The notes: generated by a model not told the origin, from the letters alone. Shown: positions 33,775-42,201, numbered from the stretch's first letter. The stretch is 64,000 nucleotides of DNA from Embleya scabrispora (GCF_002024165.1 NZ_MWQN01000001.1:6696001-6760000); one strand, 5' to 3'. Program-made: numbers and translations.

Positions 33775-34518
33775 GTGAGTGGAACCGTTTTGGTCCTCGG
33801 AGGCCGCAGCGAGATCGGGGTGGCGGTCGCGGAGCGGCTGATCGCCCGCGGGGCGCGAACCGTCGTGCTGGCGGCGCGGCGCAGTCACGACCTCGACGAC
33901 GAGGAGGCGCGGCTGATCAAGGCCGGCGCCCGGCGGGTGGATCGGGTCGAGTTCGACGCGGACGACCTCGCCACGCATCGGCCGATGCTGGACGAGGTGA
34001 TCGCCCGGCACGGGGCCCTGGACGTCGTGGTCACCGCGTTCGGCATCCTGGGCGATCAGCGGCGGGCCGAGGTCGACGCGGCGCACGCGGTCGCGGTGGT
34101 GCACACCGATTACACCGCGCATGTGAGCGTGCTGACCCATCTCGCCGCCGTGTTGCGCGCGCAGGGGCACGGCCGGCTGGTGGTCTTCTCGTCGGTGGCC
34201 GGGGTCCGGGTGCGGCGGGCGAACTACGTGTACGGCTCGGCCAAGGCCGGTCTGGACGGCTTCGCGAGCGGTCTGGCCGACGCGCTCGCGGGCAGCGGGG
34301 TACGGCTGTTGCTGGTCCGGCCGGGGTTCGTGGTGGGTCGGATGACCCGGGGCATGTCGCCGGCGCCGCTGTCCAGCACGCCGGAGCAGGTGGCGGACGC
34401 GACCGTGCGGGCGCTGGTGCGGGGCCGCGGCGAGGTGTGGGTGCCGGGCACGCTGCGGCCGGTGTTCGCCGGGATGCGGGTGCTGCCTCGGGCGCTGTGG
34501 CGGCGGTTGCCGCGCTGA
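33775..34518 (+). CDS. short-chain dehydrogenase/reductase, DprE2-like
   Basis: A 247-residue Rossmann enzyme from GTG at 33775. TVLVLGGRSEIGVAVAERLI is the variant glycine-rich NAD(P) loop (GGxSEIG) seen in DprE2-type reductases, VVTAFGILGD replaces the usual NAG, the active-site Ser is in LVVFSSVAGVRVRR, and YVYGSAKAGLDGFA holds the catalytic Tyr-x-x-x-Lys. DprE2 makes decaprenylphosphoryl-arabinose for arabinan walls; outside mycobacteria, homologues have unknown substrates and no DprE1 oxidase gene is adjacent here. It is divergent from the GNAT gene, 72 bases apart. Confidence 0.85.
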   Translation: MSGTVLVLGGRSEIGVAVAERLIARGARTVVLAARRSHDLDDEEARLIKAGARRVDRVEFDADDLATHRPMLDEVIARHGALDVVVTAFGILGDQRRAEVDAAHAVAVVHTDYTAHVSVLTHLAAVLRAQGHGRLVVFSSVAGVRVRRANYVYGSAKAGLDGFASGLADALAGSGVRLLLVRPGFVVGRMTRGMSPAPLSSTPEQVADATVRALVRGRGEVWVPGTLRPVFAGMRVLPRALWRRLPR

Positions 34519-34570
34519 GCGGTGGGCGGTGCGGTGCGCGGTGCGTCGTGGGCGGGGTCGGCGGGTGGGG

Positions 34571-35089
34571 TCAGAACAGGGGCGAGTCGGTTTCGATCGT
34601 GGTCACGAAGTCGTCGAGGGCCTGGAAGACTTCCCACTCCGGGCGGCCCGAGGCGCTCGCGAGGAGCGTGATCAGGTCCTGTTCCAGGGCGGCCACCCGC
34701 TTTCCCTTCCAGACCTTGTCGGACAGGCCGACCAGGAGTTCGTCCGGGTCGGTCGGGTTCCAGGCCGCGTGGGTGCGGGCGAAGCGGGCCCGGGACGGGG
34801 ACACCCCGTGGGCGGTGAGCAGGTCGTAGCCGGCCTGCTCGTGGCACGAACCCGGCCCGGACAACTCCTCCGGGTGCAGGGTCTTCCCGATGTCGTGGGT
34901 GGCGGCGCCGAACAGCACCGCGTCGCGGTCGAAGGCCAGTTCCGGGAAGGCCGCCGCGACCCAGTCGCACAACCGGCACGCGACGTCGTGCACGATGCGC
35001 AGATGTTCGACCAGGCGGGGGCAGGGGGTGAGTTGATCCAGCAGGGTGATCACTTCGGCGGGCAGCGGACGGAGCTTGGCGGAGGTCAC
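34571..35089 (-). CDS. HD-domain phosphohydrolase-like protein
   Basis: A 172-residue protein from GTG at 35089. LVEHLRIVHDVACRLCDWVA supplies the first His region, VLFGAATHDIGKTLHPEELS the HD pair with the usual DIGK continuation, and CHEQAGYDLLTAHGVSPSRA a third His; the later FARTHAAWNP fits the outer helix. HD proteins hydrolyse phosphate esters or nucleotides using divalent metals. Size and motif match small stand-alone HD proteins, some acting on nucleotides; the substrate is unknown. The L,D-transpeptidase gene ends 29 bases upstream of its start in the same direction. Confidence 0.85.
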   Translation of the reverse strand: MTSAKLRPLPAEVITLLDQLTPCPRLVEHLRIVHDVACRLCDWVAAAFPELAFDRDAVLFGAATHDIGKTLHPEELSGPGSCHEQAGYDLLTAHGVSPSRARFARTHAAWNPTDPDELLVGLSDKVWKGKRVAALEQDLITLLASASGRPEWEVFQALDDFVTTIETDSPLF

Positions 35090-35118
35090 CCGGACAGGGT
35101 AAGAGCCCTGCCGCGGGG

Positions 35119-35859
35119 TCAGGAAGCGGGGCCGTCCTGGGCCAGCGCGGGGCCGTCGCCGAGCACCGCGACCGGGTGCGCGGCCGGGTCGAGGTCGCGC
35201 AGCAGCGACACCAGCGCCTCGGGGGGCAGGGTGACGCAGCCGTGGGTGGCGCCGCCGTGGTCGATGTGCAGCCAGATGTCGCCGCCGAACGCGTCGCCGC
35301 GCGGGCGGACCGGGTCCAGCGGCGAGGTCCCGGGCATCCGGTTGTAGTCGATGGCGATCACGTGGTCGAAGGTGCCCGCCAGGGGCTCGCCGGCGAAGCC
35401 GGTGCCGTCGATCGCGAAGTCGTCGGAGCGGTCGTAGGACAGCCGGGTGCCGGGGTCGGGGCGCAGGCCGCCGGCGTCGGTCAGGGTGTACACGCCGATC
35501 GGCGAGCGCAGGTCGTTCTCGTGGTGGTCGAAGGTCCAGCCTTCCCGGCCGTTGTGCGCGGGCCACGTGTCCCGGGCCCGCCAGCCGTCAAACTCGCGCG
35601 TCCAGAACGAGGCGGTGCCGGAGTCCGCGTTCCGGTCGTCGCCGATCACCAGCAACAACTGGGTGGTCTCGGGCGGGATTTGCCCGGCCAGGTGGGCGCC
35701 GATGGGGGCGGGGAGGGGGACGCCGGTTCGGCCGGGGGCGGTCGGGAGCGTGGCGGGGGAGCCCGGGGCGCCGGCGGATGCGTTCCGGGCCGAGGACAGG
35801 CCGGAGAGGGCAAGTGCGGCGGGGACGGCCAGGAAGAGCGAGCGGCGGGGGATGGTCAT
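35119..35859 (-). CDS. secreted L,D-transpeptidase (YkuD family) with Tat-type signal
   Basis: A 246-residue protein from ATG at 35859. The N-terminus MTIPRRSLFLAVPAALALSG has a twin-arginine and a hydrophobic core, so export by Tat is likely; the mature part starts after about residue 30. The YkuD catalytic motif is DIWLHIDHGGATHGCVTLPP, with Cys208 as nucleophile. Such enzymes form 3-3 cross-links in peptidoglycan or attach proteins to it. Upstream NDLRSPIGVYTLTDAGGLRP fits the strand before the active site. GGAGG sits directly before the ATG and a further GGGGG 12 bases up. Confidence 0.9.
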   Translation of the reverse strand: MTIPRRSLFLAVPAALALSGLSSARNASAGAPGSPATLPTAPGRTGVPLPAPIGAHLAGQIPPETTQLLLVIGDDRNADSGTASFWTREFDGWRARDTWPAHNGREGWTFDHHENDLRSPIGVYTLTDAGGLRPDPGTRLSYDRSDDFAIDGTGFAGEPLAGTFDHVIAIDYNRMPGTSPLDPVRPRGDAFGGDIWLHIDHGGATHGCVTLPPEALVSLLRDLDPAAHPVAVLGDGPALAQDGPAS

Positions 35860-36070
35860 TCCTCCACGACTACCCCCTTCGCGCGAGTCATTCGGGCAGC
35901 GCGGGCGGTGTGTTCGCGGGTGCCACTCGGTCGGGTGGTGTTCGGGGCCACTCGATGGTGGGCGTGATGCGGGCCGGCCGGCCGGGCAGGGCGCGGGGCG
36001 TGGGCGTGGGGTGTGGTTGGGTTCCGGTGTTCGGGTTGGCCCGGGTGGTGTGGGTGTGGAAAGGGACGGA

Positions 36071-37000
36071 ATGCGGGTCGGAGTGATCGGGGTCGGGCGG
36101 ATCGGGGGGTTCCACGCCCGGGCGTTGAGCGGGATCGCGGCGGTCGAGCGGGTCGTGGTGGCGGATGTGGATCGGGGGCGGGCCGAGGAGTTCGCCAGGG
36201 CGGCCGGGGTCGCGGCGGTCGGGCTCGACGAGGTGTTCGCGGCGGTGGACGCCGTGGTGATCGCCGCGCCGACCTCGGCGCACGTCGAGCTGCTGCGGGC
36301 GGCGGCGGACGCGAAGTTGCCGATCCTGTGCGAGAAGCCGATCGCGCTCGACCCGATCGTCGCGCGTGAGGCGGTGGCGTATGTGGAGGCGCGCGGCGCC
36401 GGGTTGCAGGTGGGCTTCCAGCGCCGATTCGACCCGATGTACGTCGCGGCGCGGGCGGCGGTCGAGGCCGGCGCGCTCGGCACGCTGACCCGGGTGCACG
36501 CGGTGAGCGTGGATCGCCGGCCGCCGCCGGCGGCGTTCGTGCCGACCTCGGGCGGTATCTACCGGGACACGCACATCCACGACTTCGACATCGTGCCGTG
36601 GGTGACGGGTGTGCCGATCGTCGAGGTGACCGCGATCGGGGCGAACCGTGGCGCGGCGGTGTTCCGGGAGCACGACGACGTCGACGTGTCGGCGGTGTTG
36701 TTCCGGCTCGCCGACGGCACGCTCGGCACCGCGCACGCGGGTCGGCGGCACGAGCCGGGCTACGACGTGCGGCTGGAACTGGCCGGCACCGCCGGGACCC
36801 ACGCGTGCGGCGGCGTCACCGAGGGCGACTTCCTGACCCGCTTCGGCGACGCCTACCGCGCGGAGCTGGCCGCGTTCGTGGCGATGGCCGCCGGCCGGAT
36901 CGCCGGCCCCTGCTCGGGCGCCGACGCGCTCGCGGCGCAGGCCGTGGCCGAGGCGTGTGTGGTGTCCCGGCGCGAGGGGCGCACGGTTCGGGTGGGGTGA
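36071..37000 (+). CDS. Gfo/Idh/MocA-family oxidoreductase, inositol 2-dehydrogenase-like
   Basis: A 309-residue enzyme from ATG at 36071. MRVGVIGVGRIGGFHARALS is the NAD-binding loop, LPILCEKPIALDPIVAREAV holds the signature E-K-P lysine, and GGIYRDTHIHDFDIVPWVTG the catalytic His-x-x-D-x-D pattern (DTHIHDFD) typical of myo-inositol dehydrogenase (IolG)-like members. It should oxidise or reduce a sugar or polyol with NAD(P). Shorter than classical IolG by about 30 residues and not next to other iol genes, so the substrate stays open. Followed by a bidirectional terminator. Confidence 0.88.
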   Translation: MRVGVIGVGRIGGFHARALSGIAAVERVVVADVDRGRAEEFARAAGVAAVGLDEVFAAVDAVVIAAPTSAHVELLRAAADAKLPILCEKPIALDPIVAREAVAYVEARGAGLQVGFQRRFDPMYVAARAAVEAGALGTLTRVHAVSVDRRPPPAAFVPTSGGIYRDTHIHDFDIVPWVTGVPIVEVTAIGANRGAAVFREHDDVDVSAVLFRLADGTLGTAHAGRRHEPGYDVRLELAGTAGTHACGGVTEGDFLTRFGDAYRAELAAFVAMAAGRIAGPCSGADALAAQAVAEACVVSRREGRTVRVG

Positions 37001-37013
37001 GGCCACCGCCTGG

Positions 37014-37047
37014 GCCGGAGCCCCCGGACGGGGCCGAGGGCTCCGGC
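37014..37047. terminator. bidirectional terminator between the oxidoreductase and map genes
   Basis: Perfect 10-bp arms GCCGGAGCCC (37014-37023) and GGGCTCCGGC (37038-37047) around a 14-base loop, between convergent stops at 37000 and 37058. Confidence 0.8.
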
Positions 37048-37057
37048 GGGGCGTGGT

Positions 37058-37825
37058 TCAGGGCAGCGTCAGGATCTGCGGGCCGTCCTCGGTGATCGCG
37101 ATGGTGTGTTCGATGTGCGCGGCGCGGGAGCCGTCGGCGGTGTGGAACGTCCAGCCGTCCCGGGCGGTGTAGCACGCGTCCTTGCCGCCGGCGAGCAACA
37201 TCGGCTCCAGGGCCAAGGTTAGGCCGGGGCGCAGCGGCATGCCGCGTCCGGGGCGGCCCTCGTTCTGTACGTGCGGGTCCTCGTGCATCGTGCGGCCGAT
37301 GCCGTGGCCGCCCCAGTCGCGCGGCATGCCGTAGCCGGCCCCGCGGGCGACCGCGCCGATCGCGGCGGAGATGTCGCTCAACCGGCCGCCGGGTACGGCC
37401 GCCGCGATGCCGGCTTCCAGCGCGCGCCGGGTGTCGGCGATCAGCGTCAGGTCCTTCGGGCGCGGCGTGCCGACGGTGAAGGTGATCGCGGCGTCGCCGG
37501 TCCAACCGCGCAGGGTCGCGCCGCAATCGATGCTCACCAGGTCGCCGTCGCGCAGCCGGTAGTCGGTCGGGATGCCGTGCACCACGGCGTCGTTGACCGA
37601 GGCGCAGATCACGCCCGGGAACGGGACGGGTGCGAACGACGGCCGGTAGCCCAGGAACGGGGACGTGGCCCCGGCCTCGCGCAGGATCGTGTGCGCGACC
37701 TCGTCCAGTTCCTTCAGCGACACGCCGATGGCGGCGGCCTTGCGGGTCGCCTCCAGGGCCTGCCCCACGACTGCCCCGGCCTCGCGCATCGCGGCGATTT
37801 CGGCTCGGGTCTTGATTTCGACCAC
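37058..37825 (-). CDS. map: type I methionine aminopeptidase
   Basis: A 255-residue metalloprotease that removes the initiator methionine from new proteins. The five metal ligands are visible: Asp in VSIDCGATLRGWTGDAAITF (first and second Asp), His in DWGGHGIGRTMHEDP, Glu in LTLALEPMLLAGG, and Glu in HIEHTIAI; FPGVICASVNDAVVHGIP holds the substrate-binding His. Start GTG at 37825 with GAGGAGGGG upstream. It is a second-copy type map outside the ribosomal-protein operon, divergent from a small HTH gene with a palindrome between them, suggesting dedicated regulation. Confidence 0.95.
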   Translation of the reverse strand: MVEIKTRAEIAAMREAGAVVGQALEATRKAAAIGVSLKELDEVAHTILREAGATSPFLGYRPSFAPVPFPGVICASVNDAVVHGIPTDYRLRDGDLVSIDCGATLRGWTGDAAITFTVGTPRPKDLTLIADTRRALEAGIAAAVPGGRLSDISAAIGAVARGAGYGMPRDWGGHGIGRTMHEDPHVQNEGRPGRGMPLRPGLTLALEPMLLAGGKDACYTARDGWTFHTADGSRAAHIEHTIAITEDGPQILTLP

Positions 37826-37849
37826 GGGTCCCCTCCTCGACCAATTCTT

Positions 37850-37859
37850 ATACCGGTAT
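37850..37859. promoter_or_regulatory. palindrome between map and the HTH gene
   Basis: ATACCGGTAT, a perfect 10-bp palindrome within TTATACCGGTATTA, lies in the 47-base divergent gap. The position overlaps any promoter for map or for the HTH gene, so binding by the small HTH protein would affect both. Inferred from symmetry and location. Confidence 0.55.
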
Positions 37860-37872
37860 TAGTATCACGGTC

Positions 37873-38139
37873 ATGGTGCGAACCCCACTGACCCCACTGG
37901 AACGAGCGCGCGGCCTGCAACTGGGCGCGCTCCTGCGCGGCGCGCGCGGCGAGCGCAGCATCGGCCACGTCGCCGTCGCGGCCGGACTGTCACCGGAGAC
38001 GCTGCGCAAGATCGAGACCGGCCGGGCGCCGACCCCCGCGTTCTTCACGATCGCGGCGCTGGCCGCGGAGCTGGGACTGTCGCTGGACGAGGTCGCGGCG
38101 GTGTGCGCGATCCCCGATCCGGACGCGCTTTCCGCCTAG
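37873..38139 (+). CDS. small XRE-family HTH regulator
   Basis: An 88-residue protein that is almost entirely one lambda-repressor-like HTH domain: RGLQLGALLRGARGERSIGH, VAVAAGLSPETLRKIETGRA, then FFTIAALAAELGLSLDEVAA. It begins at ATG 37873. No ligand domain is attached. It is divergent from map with 47 bases between, a pairing I recall from other Streptomyces genomes, and a palindrome lies between the starts; control of the map gene is therefore the simplest idea. Its stop is seven bases from the end of the convergent TetR gene. Confidence 0.88.
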   Translation: MVRTPLTPLERARGLQLGALLRGARGERSIGHVAVAAGLSPETLRKIETGRAPTPAFFTIAALAAELGLSLDEVAAVCAIPDPDALSA

Positions 38140-38145
38140 GTTTGG

Positions 38146-38853
38146 TCAGCGCGCCGGGCGGAGCAGCGTTTCGATGTTCTGTACGAGCAGGTCGATCGTG
38201 AAGGCGAACTGTTCGTCGACCGAGTCCACCGGGGCCGCCGCGGCGACGCGGGTGGTGGTGGGCAGGTCGGCGGGCGGGTCCGCCGGGAGCCAGGCGGCGG
38301 GGGCGGCGTCCCAGGTCGGCGGGTCGAGGCCGGCCGGCGGCGCGTCGTGCCAGGCGTCGTTGAGCCGGACGAAGGCCGCGACGCGCAGGACCAGTTCGCG
38401 GAAGATCCGGTTCGCGGTCGCCGGATCCAGGCCGATGGCGACCAGGAAGGTCAGGATCGCCTCGTTGTTGCGCAGCGTGCGGGGGTGCACGGCGGCGGTC
38501 AGGTTCTCGTCGACGGCGATGGTCACCGCGCGCGGGTGCAGGCGGTACCACGCGCGCATCGCGGCACACAGCTCGCGCACGCCGTCGGCGGGTCGGGCCG
38601 GGTCCAGGGGCGGGATCCGCCAGTCGGACTGCCAGGCCAGCGCGGCCAGTTCGAGCACGGCGCGGCGGTCGGCGGCGTAGTTGTACAGCGCGCGCGGCGA
38701 CACGCCCAGGTGTGCCGCGAGTGAGCGCATGGTCAACTCGGCCCCGCCGTCGCGCGCGACCAGCTCCAGCGCGGCGCGGCCGATGCCCTCGCGGGTGAGG
38801 GTGGGCCGCCCGCCGCGATGGGTGGGGCGCTTGCGGGTGGGGCCGGTGGACAT
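38146..38853 (-). CDS. TetR-family regulator with TetR_C-type ligand domain
   Basis: A 235-residue protein from ATG at 38853 (MSTGPTRKRPTHRGGRPTLT). The HTH is REGIGRAALELVARDGGAEL, then TMRSLAAHLGVSPRALYNYA. The C-terminal domain (RAWYRLHPRAVTIAVDENLT, AILTFLVAIGLDPATANRIF) resembles TetR_C_1 of tetracycline-type repressors. It starts 38 bases after the stop of the DHA2 exporter gene in the same direction, so it is the second gene of an exporter-regulator operon and probably represses it. The inducing compound is unknown. Confidence 0.9.
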   Translation of the reverse strand: MSTGPTRKRPTHRGGRPTLTREGIGRAALELVARDGGAELTMRSLAAHLGVSPRALYNYAADRRAVLELAALAWQSDWRIPPLDPARPADGVRELCAAMRAWYRLHPRAVTIAVDENLTAAVHPRTLRNNEAILTFLVAIGLDPATANRIFRELVLRVAAFVRLNDAWHDAPPAGLDPPTWDAAPAAWLPADPPADLPTTTRVAAAAPVDSVDEQFAFTIDLLVQNIETLLRPAR

Positions 38854-38891
38854 GGGGCCACAATAGGCGCCGCCGCCCGCCCGCTCCGGGC

Positions 38892-40460
38892 CTATCCCTC
38901 GTCGGCGGGGTGCAGATCGCGCTGCCGGACCAGGGCCAGGGCGAGGGCCGCGGTGGTCAGGGCCAGTGCGGCGACGGTGTACATCACCGTCGAGGCGCCC
39001 GCCGCGTACGCGTGGTCGATCGCCGCCGACACGGCCTCGCCGGCGTGGGCCGGCGTCGCCTCGCGGATCCGGTCCGTGTCCCCGTTGTGTGCGGCGGCCA
39101 CGATCTCGGCGCGGATCGGGTCCGGTACGCCCGCCGGCGTACCGAACTCCGCGTCGAATCGAGCCGAGAACGGTACGCCCAGCACGGCGATGCCCACCGC
39201 CGCGCCGATCGGGAACAGTCCGTTCGCCGTCCCGGAGGCCATTCCGGCGCGCTCGACCGGCACCGTGTTCACCGCGATCGACATCACCGGGCTCGATGCG
39301 AGGCCACCGCCGACGCCCCAGACGAACAGGCCGGGCAGCAGTGCCGGCCAGGACGCGTCGGGGACGAACACCAGGCCCATCAGCAGCGCGCCGAGCGCGA
39401 GGCCGGCGAAGCCCGCCGCGATGACGTGTGCCGCCGCGAAGCGCTCTTGCAACCGGCCGGAGACCAGGCCCAGGGACAGCTGTGGGACGAAGATCGGCAG
39501 CAGGAGCAGCCCGGACTCCAGCGGCGACAGGTCCAGCGCGCCCTGGAAGTAGAGCAGGAAGTACACCGACGAGCCGACCGTCACGAAGCGGGACAGGAAC
39601 GAGATCGACAGCGCGCCGACGAAGGTTGGGATCCGGAACAGCGTCAGGTCCAACATCGGTGCCGCCGCCCGCCGTTCGACAACGACGAAGCCGGCCAGCA
39701 GGAGCGCGACGCCGGCGAAGCCGCCCAGCGTCGCGGGTGCGGTCCAGCCCACCGCGTCGCCGCGCGTGACGGTCAGGTTCAGCAGCCCCCACATGAGCAC
39801 GAGCGCCGCCGCGCCCAGCCGGTCGATCGGCCCGGCCTGCGGCGCCGGCCGGACCCGGGGCAGCCTCGCCGCGGCCAGGGCGAACGCGAGGATCCCGATC
39901 GGGACGTTGACCAGGAACATCCATCGCCAGTTCGCCACGTCCACGAGCAGCCCGCCGAGCAGCGGGGCCACCGCCGCGCAGGCGCCCAGGGTCGAGCCCC
40001 ACGTCGCGATGGCCATGTTGCGGCGTTGACCCCGGTACGCCTGAGCGATCAGCGGTAGTCCGGTGGCGAGCAACATCGCCGCGCCGATGCCCTGGAGGCC
40101 GCGAAAACCGTCCAGGACCAGGATGTTCGGGGCCAGTCCGCAGGCGAGCGAGGACAGCGTGAACAGGGCGATACCGGCCAGGAATACCGGCCGCCGGCCG
40201 ATCCGGTCGGACACGCTGCCGGCGGTCTGCAGGAACGCGCCGAAGGTCAGCGAGTAGGCCACGATCACCCATTGCAGGCCGGTCAGCGAGCCGTTCAGGT
40301 CGTCCTGGATGCGGGGCAGTCCGACCGAGACCATCGTGATGTCCACGACCAGGAGCACCGAGGCGACGGTGACCAGGATCAGCACGAGCCGCGCGTTCTT
40401 GTCGGCGTCGGTCGTGTCGGTCGGATGCGCGGCGAGATCCGCACGTGCGTCCTCGGCCAT
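38892..40460 (-). CDS. MFS exporter, DHA2 (EmrB/QacA) family
   Basis: A 522-residue membrane protein with about 14 hydrophobic helices. Motif A-like SVSDRIGRRPVFLAGIALFT follows helix 2; LDGFRGLQGIGAAMLLATGL (motif B) and the antiporter motif C in TLGACAAVAPLLGGLLVDVA mark a proton-coupled drug exporter. Helix 1 has the DHA2-type VDITMVSVGLPRIQDDL with the acidic Asp. Start ATG at 40460. Its upstream region carries an iron-box-like site, raising the possibility that the exported compound is a siderophore or otherwise iron-linked. A TetR gene follows in the same operon. Confidence 0.92.
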   Translation of the reverse strand: MAEDARADLAAHPTDTTDADKNARLVLILVTVASVLLVVDITMVSVGLPRIQDDLNGSLTGLQWVIVAYSLTFGAFLQTAGSVSDRIGRRPVFLAGIALFTLSSLACGLAPNILVLDGFRGLQGIGAAMLLATGLPLIAQAYRGQRRNMAIATWGSTLGACAAVAPLLGGLLVDVANWRWMFLVNVPIGILAFALAAARLPRVRPAPQAGPIDRLGAAALVLMWGLLNLTVTRGDAVGWTAPATLGGFAGVALLLAGFVVVERRAAAPMLDLTLFRIPTFVGALSISFLSRFVTVGSSVYFLLYFQGALDLSPLESGLLLLPIFVPQLSLGLVSGRLQERFAAAHVIAAGFAGLALGALLMGLVFVPDASWPALLPGLFVWGVGGGLASSPVMSIAVNTVPVERAGMASGTANGLFPIGAAVGIAVLGVPFSARFDAEFGTPAGVPDPIRAEIVAAAHNGDTDRIREATPAHAGEAVSAAIDHAYAAGASTVMYTVAALALTTAALALALVRQRDLHPADEG

Positions 40461-40481
40461 GCGGCCACCCCCGGGATCGTG

Positions 40482-40500
40482 AAGTAAGGCTTGCCTAAGT
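40482..40500 (-). promoter_or_regulatory. iron-box-like (DmdR/IdeR-type) operator upstream of the exporter
   Basis: On the minus strand ACTTAGGCAAGCCTTACTT, an imperfect palindrome (TTAGGC-AA-GCCTTA), keeps about 13 of 19 positions of the DtxR/IdeR consensus TTAGGTTAGSCTAACCTAA. It lies 22 bases upstream of the exporter ATG, the place of an operator over the promoter. Such boxes repress siderophore genes when iron is sufficient. Confidence 0.55.
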
Positions 40501-40520
40501 CATCTTGGCGAGGGGTGTAC

Positions 40521-40548
40521 CTTGAAGTCAACATGTGTGAAGTTCAAG
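40521..40548. promoter_or_regulatory. inverted repeat upstream of the phosphotransferase gene
   Basis: CTTGAA (40521-40526) and TTCAAG (40543-40548) are perfect inverted arms about 16 bases apart, in the gap between the divergent exporter and kinase genes. Arms of this kind occur in MerR/SoxR-type operators that span a promoter spacer, but no such regulator gene is nearby. Confidence 0.4.
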
Positions 40549-40630
40549 AGGGGCGGCAGTACCTGGCAGGCTTGTCGTCGGGCGACGCCGCGCCGGCGAG
40601 CGAGCCCGTCGCCGAACAGGAGCCCGATCC

Positions 40631-41506
40631 GTGTCCGAGTCCGAACCGATGCCGCATGCCGAAACCCTCGCCTGGTTGCGGGAGATCGTCGGTGACCTGC
40701 CGGTCGAGCCCATGGGGGTCGGCGCCGCGAACCGGCTCTACACGGTCGGCGATCTGGTCCTGCGGGTCTTCCACGACACGGAACGACTGGCCCGGGACCC
40801 GTGGTACCGCCCCGAGCGGGAGGCCCGCACGCTGCGTCTGCTTGCCGAAACCCCGGTGCCCGCACCGGAGTTGGTCGCGGCGCGATTGGTGGGGGCGGAG
40901 CCGGCGCTGTTGACCACGCGGGTGCCGGGCACGCCGGAGCCGCCGGCGGACCCGGCCGTACTGCTGAGCCGGGCGGCCGAGGTGTTGGCGGCGATCCACG
41001 CGGTCGACGCGAGCGGTGCGGATCCGGTGGAATACGCCACCTACTACGATCCGGCCGTCGACGGGGCGCGGACGGTACCGGCGTGGACCACCCGTCCGCA
41101 CGTGTGGCAGCGCATGTTCGCCGCGCTCGCCGAGGAACCGCCGCGGCCGGCCGCGCCGGGGTTCATCCACCGGGACTTCCACGGCGGGCAACTGCTGTGG
41201 CTGGGCGAGGAGATCGGCGGCGTGGTCGACTGGACCACGGGCTGCGTCGGTCCGCGCGGCGTGGACCTGGCCCGGATGCGGCTCAACCTGGCGCTCACCC
41301 ACGGGGTGGCGGTGGCGGAGGAGTTCCTGCCCGCATATGCGAAGGCCTCCGGTCGTGCGGTGGAGCACCATCCGTACTGGGATCTGCTGGACGCGGGGGA
41401 CGCGCTCCTGGATTGGCCGGAGCCTCGCGCGGGCGCGGAACTGGTCGAATGGCAGCGGTTCGAGGCGTGGGTGGGGCGGGCGGTCAGGGCGTTGGCCCAG
41501 AGGTGA
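40631..41506 (+). CDS. aminoglycoside phosphotransferase-family (APH) protein
   Basis: A 291-residue kinase-fold protein from GTG at 40631. The N-lobe is MGVGAANRLYTVGDLVLRVF, with no lysine in VLRVF at the usual ATP-contact position (Arg instead). The C-lobe has the catalytic PGFIHRDFHGGQLLWLGEEI (H-x-D) and IGGVVDWTTGCVGPRGVDLA (DxG replaced by DWT), then RMRLNLALTHG. This is the broad APH/choline kinase superfamily, acting on small molecules; the substrate is unknown. It is divergent from the DHA2 exporter and followed by a repeat-filled, gene-free stretch. Confidence 0.85.
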   Translation: MSESEPMPHAETLAWLREIVGDLPVEPMGVGAANRLYTVGDLVLRVFHDTERLARDPWYRPEREARTLRLLAETPVPAPELVAARLVGAEPALLTTRVPGTPEPPADPAVLLSRAAEVLAAIHAVDASGADPVEYATYYDPAVDGARTVPAWTTRPHVWQRMFAALAEEPPRPAAPGFIHRDFHGGQLLWLGEEIGGVVDWTTGCVGPRGVDLARMRLNLALTHGVAVAEEFLPAYAKASGRAVEHHPYWDLLDAGDALLDWPEPRAGAELVEWQRFEAWVGRAVRALAQR

Positions 41507-42080
41507 GCACGGGTTGCGGTTGCGCCTGGGTCGGGCCGGGTTTGGTGTGCCCACCCGCTCCACCCGTTGCCTCGTGCGACCACGCTGAGGTTTCGAGGCA
41601 TCGCCGACGCCGACCCGGCCCCGCAGCCGAACCCCTCCGACACGCCGGCCCCCGGACGTGGGTCGCCCCGCGCGCCCCTTCGGCGTCAGCCGTGAGTGGC
41701 GCGGGTTGCGGTTGCGCTTGGGTCGGGTCGGGTTTGGTGTGCCCACCCGCTCCACCCGTTGCCTCGTGCGACCACGCTGAGGTTTCGAGGCATCGCCGAC
41801 GCCGACCCGGCCCCGCAGCCGAACCCCTCCGACACGCCGGCCCCCCGGACGTGGGTCGCCCCGCGCGCCCCTTCGGCGTCAGCCGTGAGTGGCGCGGGTT
41901 GCGGTTGCGCTTGGGTCGGGTCGGGTTTGGTGTGCCCACCCGCTCCACCCGTTGCCTCGTGCGACCACGCTGAGGTTTCGAGGCATCGACAACGCCAACC
42001 GGGCCTCGCAGCCGAACCCCTCCGACACGCCGGCCCCCAGGACGCGGGTCGCCCCGAGCCCCCCTCGGCGCGTCAGCGCC
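41503..42080. repeat. 192-193-bp tandem repeat, three copies
   Basis: A unit beginning GTGAG and continuing GGGTTGCGGTTGCG restarts at about 41503, 41695 and 41888. It contains GTGTGCCCACCCGCTCCACC and ACCACGCTGAGGTTTCGAGG. Copies 1 and 2 are nearly identical; the third diverges toward its end. Period 192-193 bases is not constant modulo three, so frames shift between copies, arguing against translation. No gene is seen in 41507-42754. Confidence 0.85.
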
Positions 42081-42124
42081 CACGACCCGGGCCGCCCACG
42101 CGATCGACGCGCGAAGCGCGGAGA

Positions 42125-42149
42125 GCGGCGGAGCCGCCGCTTGTTTTTT
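42125..42149 (+). terminator. intrinsic terminator with T-run
   Basis: GCGGCG-GAGC-CGCCGC (42125-42140) is a perfect 6-bp hairpin followed at once by TTGTTTTTT. A textbook U-tract is unusual in this GC-rich genome. It would stop rightward transcription coming from the 192-bp repeats or the phosphotransferase gene about 620 bases upstream. Confidence 0.65.
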
Positions 42150-42201
42150 GGGCTGGGCGACCCGGAGCGAAGCGGAGGGGCGCACAGCCGCGAGTGGGGT
42201 G

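Noticed and set aside
40491-40913. Frame starting near 40533 (MCEVQEGRQYLAGLSSG) upstream of the phosphotransferase
   Set aside because: The first 17 residues look plausible and could be a leader peptide, but the frame runs out of phase through the kinase gene and becomes low complexity; not enough to call a gene.
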